NCBI RefSeq assembly: GCF_002863585.1
Contig: NZ_PGUY01000056.1
Location: 1 to 37,452, forward strand
Length of the DNA stretch: 37,452 nucleotides
Source: Peribacillus deserti
GTDB taxonomy: Bacteria > Bacillota > Bacilli > Bacillales > DSM-1321
Direction of reading: 5' to 3'
Positions 6,909 through 13,927 of the stretch are shown here, one piece after another. The translations under genes and the position numbers were made by a program. The notes under the pieces are model-generated. The model ran no database searches and was not told where the DNA came from. It saw nothing but the letters and a program-made list of their open reading frames with translations. Position 1 is the first letter of the stretch. Every line of letters starts with the position of its first letter.

Positions 6909-7736
6909 TTATTTTCCTCCCGTAAATGAAACTCCCTTTATAAAATATCGGTTAAAGAATGCATAAATCACTAATACGGGCAGTGTAAACACCATGGAAG
7001 CTGCCATAATATAATTCCAATAGCTTACAAATTGTCCCTTAAAGGTATTCAGCCCTAACGGAAGGGTGAACATCTCTGCATCAGTCATTACAATCAGCGG
7101 CCGCATAAAGTCATTCCAGGATCCCATAAAAATAAAGATTGCCTGAGCTGCCAGTGCCGGTTTTGCGAGAGGCATTACAATACGGAAGAAGGTACCGAAT
7201 TTACCTAATCCATCTAGTTCAGCCGCTTCTTCCAGCTCTTTCGGGAAATTAACGAAGAACTGGCGCATCATAAAGATGTAGGTGGCGTTGATCATCGCCG
7301 GTACAATCATGCCCTGATAGGAGTTTAGCCAGCCTAATTCTTTTAGAATTAAATAGTTTGGAATCATGGTCACTTGTGCAGGAATCATTAAAACTCCTAA
7401 AATCCCTATAAATAAAGCCTTTTTACCGGGAAAGTTCAACCTTGCGAGTGCATAACCTGCCATTGAATTAAAGAGTAAATTTAAGAGGGTCACGGAGACC
7501 GCGATAAAAAGGCTATTAAACATCCATCTGGGAAATAATTCTTCCTCGATAAAGATCGTTTTATAATTGCCCAGCGTAAAATTTTTGGGAATAAAATTTA
7601 TGCCTCCACTAACAATCTCTTGTAAACTCTTAAATGAAGATGATAGTGCCCATAAAAAAGGAATAATTGTTGTCAGAGCATATAAAACTAATATGGTATA
7701 TAGCAGTAATTTTCCAATTCCCATTTTCTTTTTCAT
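6909..7736 (-). CDS. Carbohydrate ABC transporter permease (MalG/AraQ type)
   Basis: A 275-residue inner-membrane permease of the CUT1 sugar ABC family. It has six hydrophobic segments beginning with LLLYTILVLYALTTIIPFLWAL and the cytoplasmic EAA loop ELEEAAELDGLGKFGTFFRIVMPLAKPALA, which docks the ATPase. The start ATG is preceded by AAGGAGG eight bases upstream. It is the last gene of the transporter set and lies 23 bases after the other permease. No ATPase is encoded nearby; in Bacillus such systems often share a housekeeping ATPase such as MsmX. The substrate is probably a glucan-type oligosaccharide judging from the linked glycosidase, but this is not proven. Confidence 0.9.
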   Translation of the reverse strand: MKKKMGIGKLLLYTILVLYALTTIIPFLWALSSSFKSLQEIVSGGINFIPKNFTLGNYKTIFIEEELFPRWMFNSLFIAVSVTLLNLLFNSMAGYALARLNFPGKKALFIGILGVLMIPAQVTMIPNYLILKELGWLNSYQGMIVPAMINATYIFMMRQFFVNFPKELEEAAELDGLGKFGTFFRIVMPLAKPALAAQAIFIFMGSWNDFMRPLIVMTDAEMFTLPLGLNTFKGQFVSYWNYIMAASMVFTLPVLVIYAFFNRYFIKGVSFTGGK

Positions 7737-7759
7737 TGACTTTGCCTCCTTTTTTATGG

Positions 7760-8659
7760 CTAGTAAAGTGACTCTTCTTTAGAAAATTTACGCTGGATTA
7801 AGGTGGCAGTCAGTATAACAATAGCAAGCAGGAATGCGAGAGCTGCCGCATAACCCATGGTTCCAAGAGTTTTAAATGCATACTGATATACCAGGAGCAC
7901 GACTGTCAGCGTTGAGTTGTCGGGGCCTCCTGATCCAGCGGAGAATATGTAGGATTGATCAAACAGCTGGAATGTCCCAATTAGTCCCATAATCACAACA
8001 AAGGAAGTTACAGGTCTTAGCTGAGGTACTGTAATCAGCCAAAACTTTTGAAGTGCATTAGCTCCGTCCAATTCGGCTGCCTCATAGAGGGAATCCGGTA
8101 TGTCCTGCAGGGCAGCTAAATAGATGACCATAAAGAATGGTGCTGTTGACCAAATATTCATGGCCATAATAGCATTTAGCGCAATCCCCGGATCACCAAG
8201 GAAGTTGTATGTTGGCAATCCGAGAAAATCCAAAAGTTTGTTGATAAGCCCTTCTTTGTTGTACATCCACATAAAAATTAAAGTGAGCACCGCTGAAGAG
8301 GTTAAAGTTGGCAGAAAGTATACAATTCTAAAAAATGTCTGCCCTTTTAGGCCTGCATTTAAGGTAGCAGCCAGAATGAGCGCCAGGAGGGTTTGGCAAG
8401 GAACCACAATAATTACGTATTTAAAGGTATTCCATAAGGCAATTTTCGCCCTCGTATCATCCAGCAATCTCTTAAAGTTATCAAATGCAACAAAATCAAA
8501 GCTTACATTTCCAAGAAGCTGTACTTTATGAAATGAAAGAAACACAACAAAAAGAATTGGTCCAATAATAAATAACAATAAAACAACTAATGCGGGTGAC
8601 ATGAAAAGGAACCCTTGCCCAGCTTCACGCAGAGCTTTCTTAGAAGATTTTCCCCTCAT
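7760..8659 (-). CDS. Carbohydrate ABC transporter permease (MalF/UgpA type)
   Basis: The partner permease, 299 residues from ATG 8659. Membrane segments include FLFMSPALVVLLLFIIGPILFVVFL, and the EAA loop reads IPDSLYEAAELDGANALQKFWLITVPQLRP. An in-frame TTG at 8665 lies only four bases from AAGGAG, whereas ATG 8659 is ten bases away; either is possible, and I favour ATG. It sits between the binding lipoprotein gene and the second permease, the standard CUT1 order. The 133-base gap from the lipoprotein gene contains two stem-loops that may set the usual excess of binding protein over permease. Confidence 0.9.
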   Translation of the reverse strand: MRGKSSKKALREAGQGFLFMSPALVVLLLFIIGPILFVVFLSFHKVQLLGNVSFDFVAFDNFKRLLDDTRAKIALWNTFKYVIIVVPCQTLLALILAATLNAGLKGQTFFRIVYFLPTLTSSAVLTLIFMWMYNKEGLINKLLDFLGLPTYNFLGDPGIALNAIMAMNIWSTAPFFMVIYLAALQDIPDSLYEAAELDGANALQKFWLITVPQLRPVTSFVVIMGLIGTFQLFDQSYIFSAGSGGPDNSTLTVVLLVYQYAFKTLGTMGYAAALAFLLAIVILTATLIQRKFSKEESLY

Positions 8660-8703
8660 ATTCAATCAACTCCTTATGTTTAATAAAAGTGTATGCCTGT
8701 AAA

Positions 8704-8748
8704 TTCTGTTTCTGCCGAAGTCCGAGAGGGACATAAGCAGAAACAGAA
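8704..8748 (-). promoter_or_regulatory. Intercistronic stem-loop, 12-bp perfect arms
   Basis: TTCTGTTTCTGC (8704-8715) and its exact complement (8737-8748) enclose 21 bases. It lies between the binding-protein gene and the first permease. Such stem-loops commonly protect the upstream mRNA from 3' exonucleases; that role is inferred here. Confidence 0.5.
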
Positions 8749-8763
8749 CTACAGAACTGATAT

Positions 8764-8790
8764 GGAAAGGGGGCAAAACTACCCCCTCCC
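8764..8790 (-). promoter_or_regulatory. Intercistronic GC stem-loop (partial terminator or mRNA stabiliser)
   Basis: GGGGG (8769-8773) pairs with CCCCC (8782-8786), with extra pairing outside, directly after the lipoprotein stop codon. No T-tract follows on the minus strand, so read-through into the permeases is expected. Confidence 0.5.
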
Positions 8791-8798
8791 ATCATTCA

Positions 8799-10061
8799 TT
8801 ACTTAGATTCTATTTCACTATTCGCCTGCTTTTGAGCTTCCTTTAATGCCTTATCAAGCGGAGTTTTTCCTAGGAATGCACTCATAAATTGATTATTAAA
8901 ATTATTTACAATGATTGGAAGATTAGACCCTTCTGCCCAAACAGTAGCATAGGGTGCTCCTGCAACCAGTGGACCGCGAAGTTCATCTTTGTCATATCCA
9001 AGTTTTTCAGCAACCGATTTACGGGTTGGCAGTGCATAGCCTTTGCTGGTCCATGTTTCCATGCCTTCTTTTCCTGTTAAGTAAGAAAGTAATTCCCAGG
9101 CGGCTTCTTTTTTCTCAGAAGCTGCATTCATCACATATGCAACTGTGTAGGCCATTGTAGACTTCTTGTCGCCGACAGCTGGTATTTCTGCTGTACCGTA
9201 ATCAACATCTGGGAATGTATCTTTTAGGTAAGGAATCGCCCAGTTCCCTTCAATGACCATTGCGGCTTTTTGCTGTCCAAAGATCTCTCCGCCCCAGGTA
9301 ACACCTACTTCTTTTGGTTCAACGGCAGATTTATCAACATTATGCATGTCAATAATCGGCTTTATCGCCTCTTCCACTTCTTTTGTTGCGAAATTAGCTT
9401 TTCCGTCTTTTACAACATCGCCGCCTTTAGATTGCGCCAGCCAGAACATACGCGCAAGCTCTGGAGCTACTCCATATCCATACACTTTGTCTTTTGTAAG
9501 CTTTTTAGCGGCTTCACGGAATTCATCCCAAGTTTTCGGCACTTCTACACCGGCATCCTGCAGCATTTTTTTGTTGTAGAATAAGGCCAGGGTGGAATAG
9601 TCTTTAGGGAAACCGTAAGTTTTCCCATCAACTTGGAAGGATTCTAGCAGAGGCTTTTCGAAATCTTCTACATCGAAATCCTTCTTAACATATTCATCAA
9701 GCGGTTCAATAACACCCGTTTCGATCAGGCCGGGTGCTTCAAAAGCGTCCAAGTAAAATACATCCGGGCCCTTGCCGCCGATTAAGCGGGTTTTCATTAC
9801 ATCCATATATTGTTCAGTGATGATTTCCAGTTTAACGTCGATGTTAGGATGCTTTGCCTCGAAGTCTGACAAAGTCTGTTTCAGTAATTTTTCTTCAGTA
9901 GGATTACCTCCCCAGCCAGCTAAAGAAACCTCTACCTTTTTACTTCCGTCTTTACTTCCCTCGTCCTTCGATGTTTCTTCACTGCCGCTGCAGCCTGTCA
10001 GGATGCTTGCAGCAAGAATAGATGTAATCCCTAGAGAGGCCAGCCATTTCTTCCTTTTCAT
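8799..10061 (-). CDS. Sugar ABC transporter substrate-binding lipoprotein
   Basis: A 420-residue extracellular solute-binding protein of family 1. The signal peptide has a lipobox, SILTGC, with lipidated C24, followed by a Ser/Glu/Lys-rich linker. The core carries family features such as VKTRLIGGKGPDVFYLDA-type hinge text (here DVMKTRLIGGKGPDVFYLDAF) and AMVIEGNWAIPYLKD. It would deliver sugars to the two permeases downstream. AAAGGGG precedes the ATG. A divergent mobile element (10100-10466) ends 38 bases upstream of the start codon, between this gene and the glycosidase gene. It may therefore separate the transporter genes from the original operon or change their expression. Confidence 0.92.
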   Translation of the reverse strand: MKRKKWLASLGITSILAASILTGCSGSEETSKDEGSKDGSKKVEVSLAGWGGNPTEEKLLKQTLSDFEAKHPNIDVKLEIITEQYMDVMKTRLIGGKGPDVFYLDAFEAPGLIETGVIEPLDEYVKKDFDVEDFEKPLLESFQVDGKTYGFPKDYSTLALFYNKKMLQDAGVEVPKTWDEFREAAKKLTKDKVYGYGVAPELARMFWLAQSKGGDVVKDGKANFATKEVEEAIKPIIDMHNVDKSAVEPKEVGVTWGGEIFGQQKAAMVIEGNWAIPYLKDTFPDVDYGTAEIPAVGDKKSTMAYTVAYVMNAASEKKEAAWELLSYLTGKEGMETWTSKGYALPTRKSVAEKLGYDKDELRGPLVAGAPYATVWAEGSNLPIIVNNFNNQFMSAFLGKTPLDKALKEAQKQANSEIESK

Positions 10062-10091
10062 TAGAAATACCCCTTTCGTTTTTGCGTTTTT

Positions 10092-10099
10092 TATATCTT
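10092..10099. repeat. Probable 8-bp target duplication (TATATCTT), left
   Basis: Matches 7 of 8 bases of 10467-10474 (TATATCTA) across the element. Confidence 0.55.
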
Positions 10100-10466
10100 A
10101 GCTGTGTTAAACGTGCGTATTGATTGCGCTAGCAGGCACTCGCTTTTTCGCGGGGCGGTCCGGGAGCCCGTGTGGTCTCCCTTATTAGGAAAGCGCAGGA
10201 CGGTCACTTTCAAAGTATTTCTATTAAAAGAACGGTAATGAACAAACTCAATTAATAAACTGTAATTTTGAAAGCCAGACACCTCAGACATAAGACGAGC
10301 GGCAGCGAAAGGCGCTTTTTGCCTTTTGATGGCGATCGGCAGCGAAAGGCGCTTTTTGCCTTTTGATGGCGATCGGCTTATGACCGAAGGTGTCAGTCCT
10401 GGACTGGACAATACCGCATATCCCGCACGAGTTGAGGCGTAATCAACAATGAAATTTAACACAGCC
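10100..10466 (-). mobile_element. Divergent long GGCT-end element with a duplicated hairpin arm
   Basis: 367 bp with terminal inverted repeats: AGCTGTGTTAAA at the left and, inward, GGCTGTGTTAAA at the right. Near-identical 8-bp repeats lie outside. Read on the minus strand it follows the long element at 5848-6400: GTGCGGGATATGCGG then TATTGTCC, the TGACACC TTCGGTCATAAG arm, CGTCTTATG, ACCGTCCTGCGCTTT, GGGAGACCACACGGG, and CCGCCCCGCGAAAAAGCGAG. So the same modules occur in the same order, but strongly diverged and shortened. The inner arm is present twice in tandem (10301-10374). No gene lies inside. It sits in the intercistronic gap of the sugar operon. Confidence 0.7.
10301..10374. repeat. 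37-bp tandem duplication inside the mobile element
   Basis: Two perfect copies (10301-10337 and 10338-10374), each beginning GGCAGCGAAAGGCGC and ending GGCGATC. Each can fold into an AAAGGC/GCCTTT-type hairpin and lies inside the CATAAG/CTTATG outer stem. Confidence 0.95.
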
Positions 10467-10474
10467 TATATCTA
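10467..10474. repeat. Probable 8-bp target duplication (TATATCTA), right
   Basis: Partner of 10092-10099. Confidence 0.55.
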
Positions 10475-10527
10475 AAGGAGATTGTTCTCCTAAAGAACCT
10501 TCTTGGCTTTACAATGAAACTTGGATG

Positions 10528-12627
10528 TTAACAGTCTTTGAAAATATCATAGCCTGTTGTATTTTCTAAAACGCTTACACTTAACCCTTCATCTGTTCTT
10601 GTAACGGAGACGGATACATGCCCTTCTCCGATAGAAATATGATGTACAGTCAGCTCGTTCATGCCGGACAAAAGTCTTGGGGCAATCCGAATACTCCTGT
10701 TTAAAGCATCCGGGAATAATCCGAGCAGGGTCTGAATGAATACCAGCGGTGTGCCTGCTGCCCATGCCTGGGGTGAACATGCGACTGGATACTTAACCAC
10801 TTTTCCTATAGAAGAATCGTAACCGCAGTATAATTCAGGCAGTCGGTCATATTCAAAATGTCCAGCCGCTTGAATAAGTCCCTCTATGACTTTGAGAGAA
10901 GCATCCTGGCGGTTTATCTTGCTCATCCCCAGTAAAATCATGCTGTTATCATGGGGCCAGATACTTCCATCATGGTAGCTCATTGGATTATATCCTGCTT
11001 CCCCTTCACCCATCGTGCGGATTCCATATCCCGAGAACATTTTTGGTGATAGTAGCGTTTGGATGACAGCATTTATTTTTTCTGCATCAAGCATCTCGGA
11101 AAATAAAACATGACCAGGATTAGATGTAATCGATTGAACCTGCTTCTTATCTGCATCAAGCGCTATCGCATAATAACTTTCTTCTTCCATCCAGAACTCC
11201 GCATCAAAACGCTTTTTAAGTTTTTCAGCCTGCTGACGAAGAACCGCAGCGCGTTCAGCTTTATTCAATTTATCAAATAATTGAGCTATGCCCATTTTTG
11301 CCTGATACACATAGCCTTGTACTTCTGCTAAGGCAATTGGTGTTTCGGCATAATCGCCTGAGCGATGGACTACGGAATCTCCGGAATCCTTCCACCCCTG
11401 ATTGGCTATTCCTTTGCTTGACTCCTGATGATATTCAACAAATAAGTCACCATCTCGGTCTCCATATTGGTCGATCCAATTTAAAGCTGCTTCGATGTTT
11501 GCTTCAAGCTCGGATGCAAGGTTTAAATCACCAGTCCATTTAACATACTCTGTGAGCAGAATCAGGAATAAAGGCGTTGCATCAATTGTGCCGTAATAAG
11601 GTGTAAATGGAATTTGCTCGGTTACTGCTAATTCCCCATAACGAATTTCGTGCATGATCTTTCCGGGCTGCTCGTCTCTCCATGGGTTAACATCCAGGCC
11701 CTGATTATGCGCCATTGTTAACAGTGTTCCTTTCGCCACTTCAGGGTTGAAAGACAGCATTTGCAAGGCCGCAATCAAACTGTCTCTCCCAAATGGAACG
11801 CCGAACCATGGCAGTCCTGCAACCGGAAATTCTCCGTAACCTACATCTGTCAGAAGCACCCTTAAATCATCAATGCCTCTGTCCACCAGCCGTTGTAACG
11901 GTTTAAAGTCGGTACTTACCTTTGTAATCTTGTTACTCCAGGCTGCATATGAATCCTGTAATTGCTGCAGGGCATCTTTCTTATTCATTACGAAAGTTCT
12001 TTTGTCTTCTCCAATTTGCGGTGCTATAACCAAAGTGACTGATTGCTCTTCTGAAGGATCCAATTGGAATTCAAACAGGATGCCGCCTGTATCCTCAATG
12101 GATGAAGCCGGTTTATCCCAGGAAACTACAGTAGCTCTATATACATCATCTGCACCCATATATGTAAATGTTAGTGAACTGCCGTCCACAATTTGTCCGG
12201 TACGCTGGCCAATGTGGCCATTTTGGAACCCGCGGACAATAAACATGTCTAAGAAATCAGCATCCATAATGACACTAAGGGTAAATTGAACTGCTTTCGG
12301 GAAATAGTTTTTAACATTGATGGTTTCATATAGCACTCCATCATATATGAAACGAGTGCGTTTTATTTCAATACTCTCCCTCCATAAAATCAAGTTCCCG
12401 TCCTTTTCCATATGAGGGTTCGTTAATAGTATTTCTGCCATATAATTTTCCGCAGCATCAGAGGATAATAAAATAGGTTCTTCTCCGTTTATTCGAATAT
12501 CCAATCTGCTCAAGAACCGTGTATCCTTTGTATAAAGCCCCAGTCCATAAGGATGATTTCCAGGAATATTTCCTTTATCGTCTGTTAATAAAAATAAGTC
12601 ATTTTCTTTAATAACTCTATAATCCAT
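10528..12627 (-). CDS. Amylo-alpha-1,6-glucosidase/glycogen-debranching-type glycoside hydrolase
   Basis: A 699-residue cytosolic enzyme. Residues 1-220 match the bacterial debranching-enzyme N-terminal domain (start MDYRVIKENDLFLLTDDKGN, then GNHPYGLGLYTKDTRFLSRLD). The rest is an (alpha/alpha)6-barrel catalytic region (GLPWFGVPFGRDSLIAALQML, MSYHDGSIWPHDNSMILLGM). No signal peptide is present, so it acts on sugar imported by the adjacent ABC system. Relatives are annotated as debranching enzymes, but the true substrate of this branch is often unknown. The start is ATG 12627 with AGGAGG six bases upstream; an in-frame start at 12666 would lie in the operator. It follows the LacI gene by 72 bases that hold two operator sites. 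Confidence 0.85.
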   Translation of the reverse strand: MDYRVIKENDLFLLTDDKGNIPGNHPYGLGLYTKDTRFLSRLDIRINGEEPILLSSDAAENYMAEILLTNPHMEKDGNLILWRESIEIKRTRFIYDGVLYETINVKNYFPKAVQFTLSVIMDADFLDMFIVRGFQNGHIGQRTGQIVDGSSLTFTYMGADDVYRATVVSWDKPASSIEDTGGILFEFQLDPSEEQSVTLVIAPQIGEDKRTFVMNKKDALQQLQDSYAAWSNKITKVSTDFKPLQRLVDRGIDDLRVLLTDVGYGEFPVAGLPWFGVPFGRDSLIAALQMLSFNPEVAKGTLLTMAHNQGLDVNPWRDEQPGKIMHEIRYGELAVTEQIPFTPYYGTIDATPLFLILLTEYVKWTGDLNLASELEANIEAALNWIDQYGDRDGDLFVEYHQESSKGIANQGWKDSGDSVVHRSGDYAETPIALAEVQGYVYQAKMGIAQLFDKLNKAERAAVLRQQAEKLKKRFDAEFWMEEESYYAIALDADKKQVQSITSNPGHVLFSEMLDAEKINAVIQTLLSPKMFSGYGIRTMGEGEAGYNPMSYHDGSIWPHDNSMILLGMSKINRQDASLKVIEGLIQAAGHFEYDRLPELYCGYDSSIGKVVKYPVACSPQAWAAGTPLVFIQTLLGLFPDALNRSIRIAPRLLSGMNELTVHHISIGEGHVSVSVTRTDEGLSVSVLENTTGYDIFKDC

Positions 12628-12642
12628 GAGTGCCTCCTCTGA

Positions 12643-12656
12643 CCGAAACGTTTTGG
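12643..12656. promoter_or_regulatory. LacI-family operator O2 (CCGAAACGTTTTGG)
   Basis: 14-bp near-palindrome with the AAACGTTT core of LacI/CcpA-family sites. It is the exact reverse complement of the copies at 12663-12676 and 13738-13751. It lies just upstream of the glycosidase ribosome site. Its centre is 20 bp, about two helical turns, from the neighbouring site. Confidence 0.8.
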
Positions 12657-12662
12657 AATTTA

Positions 12663-12676
12663 CCAAAACGTTTCGG
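12663..12676. promoter_or_regulatory. LacI-family operator O3 (CCAAAACGTTTCGG)
   Basis: Inverted partner of 12643-12656 with a six-base spacer; together they form a 14-bp perfect inverted repeat. As RNA from the minus strand the pair could also fold into a stem between lacI and the glycosidase gene. It is identical in sequence to the site upstream of lacI. Confidence 0.8.
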
Positions 12677-12699
12677 TTTTATTCTAAAAGACGTCTGTT

Positions 12700-13719
12700 T
12701 TATCTGCGTAAACAGGGGCCCGTTGTATCGCGTACCTTTAATTCTGTACCCAGTGTAATAACGTTTGGCTCCGCTCCCTCTTCTAGTGTATGTACTAGTT
12801 GTTTAGCTGCTCCGTATCCCATTTCATAAATGTTTTGGGATATCGTTGTCAGGGCTGGAGTAACATATGAAGCCAGTAAAATATCATCATAGCCAATGAC
12901 TGATAATCCGTTAGGTACATCGATGGCAAGTCTCTTTGCTGCTTTCATAACTCCCAATGCCATTAAATCGCTGGCACAGAATATGGCTGTTATGTCCGGA
13001 TGCTCAGTTAACAGCTCTAATGCCTTTTCTTCAGCTGCTTCTTCACTAAACTCTCCATTCACGATCCATTCATTGTGTATGGGTAAATCCGCTTCCACTA
13101 AAGCTTCTTTAAATCCTTCTAGTCTGTTTTTACTGACAAATGCAAATTCATGGCCATTCATCATTGCTATTTTTTTATGTCCGAGACCAATCAAGTGATT
13201 GACAGCTTTTTTTGCGCCCTCCACATTATCTGTGGTGATATAGCCAACCGTATTTGAGTTGATTGGGATGTCAATTAAAACACAGGGAATATTGCTCTCC
13301 ACTACCTCTAGCAGATAAGGATCATCGGTCCTGATGCCTTGGATGATTACACCATCAACTCTTCGTTCTTTACAGAGCTGTGAGTAAGTTTTTTCCCGCT
13401 GTTTGGTGGATGTAGTACTGAATAAGACAAGATCATAATCCGAATCCGCTGTAAATTGGTTAATCCCTGCCAGAATTTGCAATGTAAAATTGTCTTTTAC
13501 ACTGGATTTAACCAGCCCGGATACTAGTAATCCAATAGTCTTTGATTTGTTCATGACCAGGCTGCGAGCATGCGTATTGGGGCTGTAATTCATTTCTTTT
13601 GATACCCTGATAATTTTTTGGCGTGTTTTCTCGTTAACATCAGAGTAACCGTTCAATGCCCTGGAGACGGTAGTGACTGAAACTCCTGTGACTCGAGCGA
13701 TGTCTTTTATAGTAGTCAT
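12700..13719 (-). CDS. LacI-family transcriptional repressor of the sugar locus
   Basis: A 339-residue LacI/GalR regulator. It has an N-terminal helix-turn-helix and hinge (TTIKDIARVTGVSVTTVSRALNGY through NYSPNTHARSL, residues 2-55) and a periplasmic-binding-protein-like effector domain (KTIGLLVSGLV onward; AIFCASDLMALGVMKAA). The start ATG has GGAGG eight bases upstream. Identical 14-bp operators occur upstream of its own gene and twice upstream of the glycosidase gene, indicating autoregulation plus control of the operon. The effector sugar is unknown. A cre site overlaps its promoter, adding catabolite repression. Confidence 0.93.
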   Translation of the reverse strand: MTTIKDIARVTGVSVTTVSRALNGYSDVNEKTRQKIIRVSKEMNYSPNTHARSLVMNKSKTIGLLVSGLVKSSVKDNFTLQILAGINQFTADSDYDLVLFSTTSTKQREKTYSQLCKERRVDGVIIQGIRTDDPYLLEVVESNIPCVLIDIPINSNTVGYITTDNVEGAKKAVNHLIGLGHKKIAMMNGHEFAFVSKNRLEGFKEALVEADLPIHNEWIVNGEFSEEAAEEKALELLTEHPDITAIFCASDLMALGVMKAAKRLAIDVPNGLSVIGYDDILLASYVTPALTTISQNIYEMGYGAAKQLVHTLEEGAEPNVITLGTELKVRDTTGPCLRR

Positions 13720-13737
13720 TAAAATTTCCTCCAGAAT

Positions 13738-13751
13738 CCAAAACGTTTCGG
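13738..13751. promoter_or_regulatory. LacI-family operator O1 upstream of lacI (CCAAAACGTTTCGG)
   Basis: Identical to 12663-12676. It lies downstream of the -10 box at 13767-13772, where a bound repressor would block initiation or early elongation. Confidence 0.85.
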
Positions 13752-13766
13752 AACCACTTCATTTGA

Positions 13767-13795
13767 ATAGTAACTTATTTTGAAAACGATTACAA
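13767..13795 (-). promoter_or_regulatory. SigA-type promoter of the lacI/sugar operon
   Basis: On the minus strand, TTGTAA (13795-13790), a 17-bp spacer and TACTAT (13772-13767). It is followed by operator O1. Confidence 0.7.
13781..13794. promoter_or_regulatory. cre site (CcpA binding)
   Basis: TGAAAACGATTACA matches TGWNANCGNTNWCA at every defined position and overlaps the -35 element, as expected for carbon catabolite repression by CcpA-HPr. Confidence 0.8.
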
Positions 13796-13884
13796 TATTT
13801 TTTTAATAAAATTCGCATTAATTTGACTTTTGTTTTGTAATTTGCGATATTCTGTGTCTTAGTGACTTCTTCAGAAATTAAGTT

Positions 13885-13920
13885 AATAAAACCGGTATAG
13901 AGTACTCTCAAATACCGGTT
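13885..13920 (-). terminator. Terminator of the terpene-cyclase-fold gene
   Basis: A 9-bp perfect stem AACCGGTAT/ATACCGGTT, 13-base loop, then TTATT on the minus strand, just after the stop codon at 13928. It lies upstream of the lacI promoter and insulates it. Confidence 0.8.
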
Positions 13921-13927
13921 CATCCCT

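Noticed and set aside
9270-9584. Plus-strand frames opposite the binding-protein gene
   Set aside because: Antisense shadows of a clear gene with no start signals.
10091-10462. 123-codon minus-strand frame
   Set aside because: It lies entirely inside the divergent mobile element and includes its tandem repeat; non-coding by origin.
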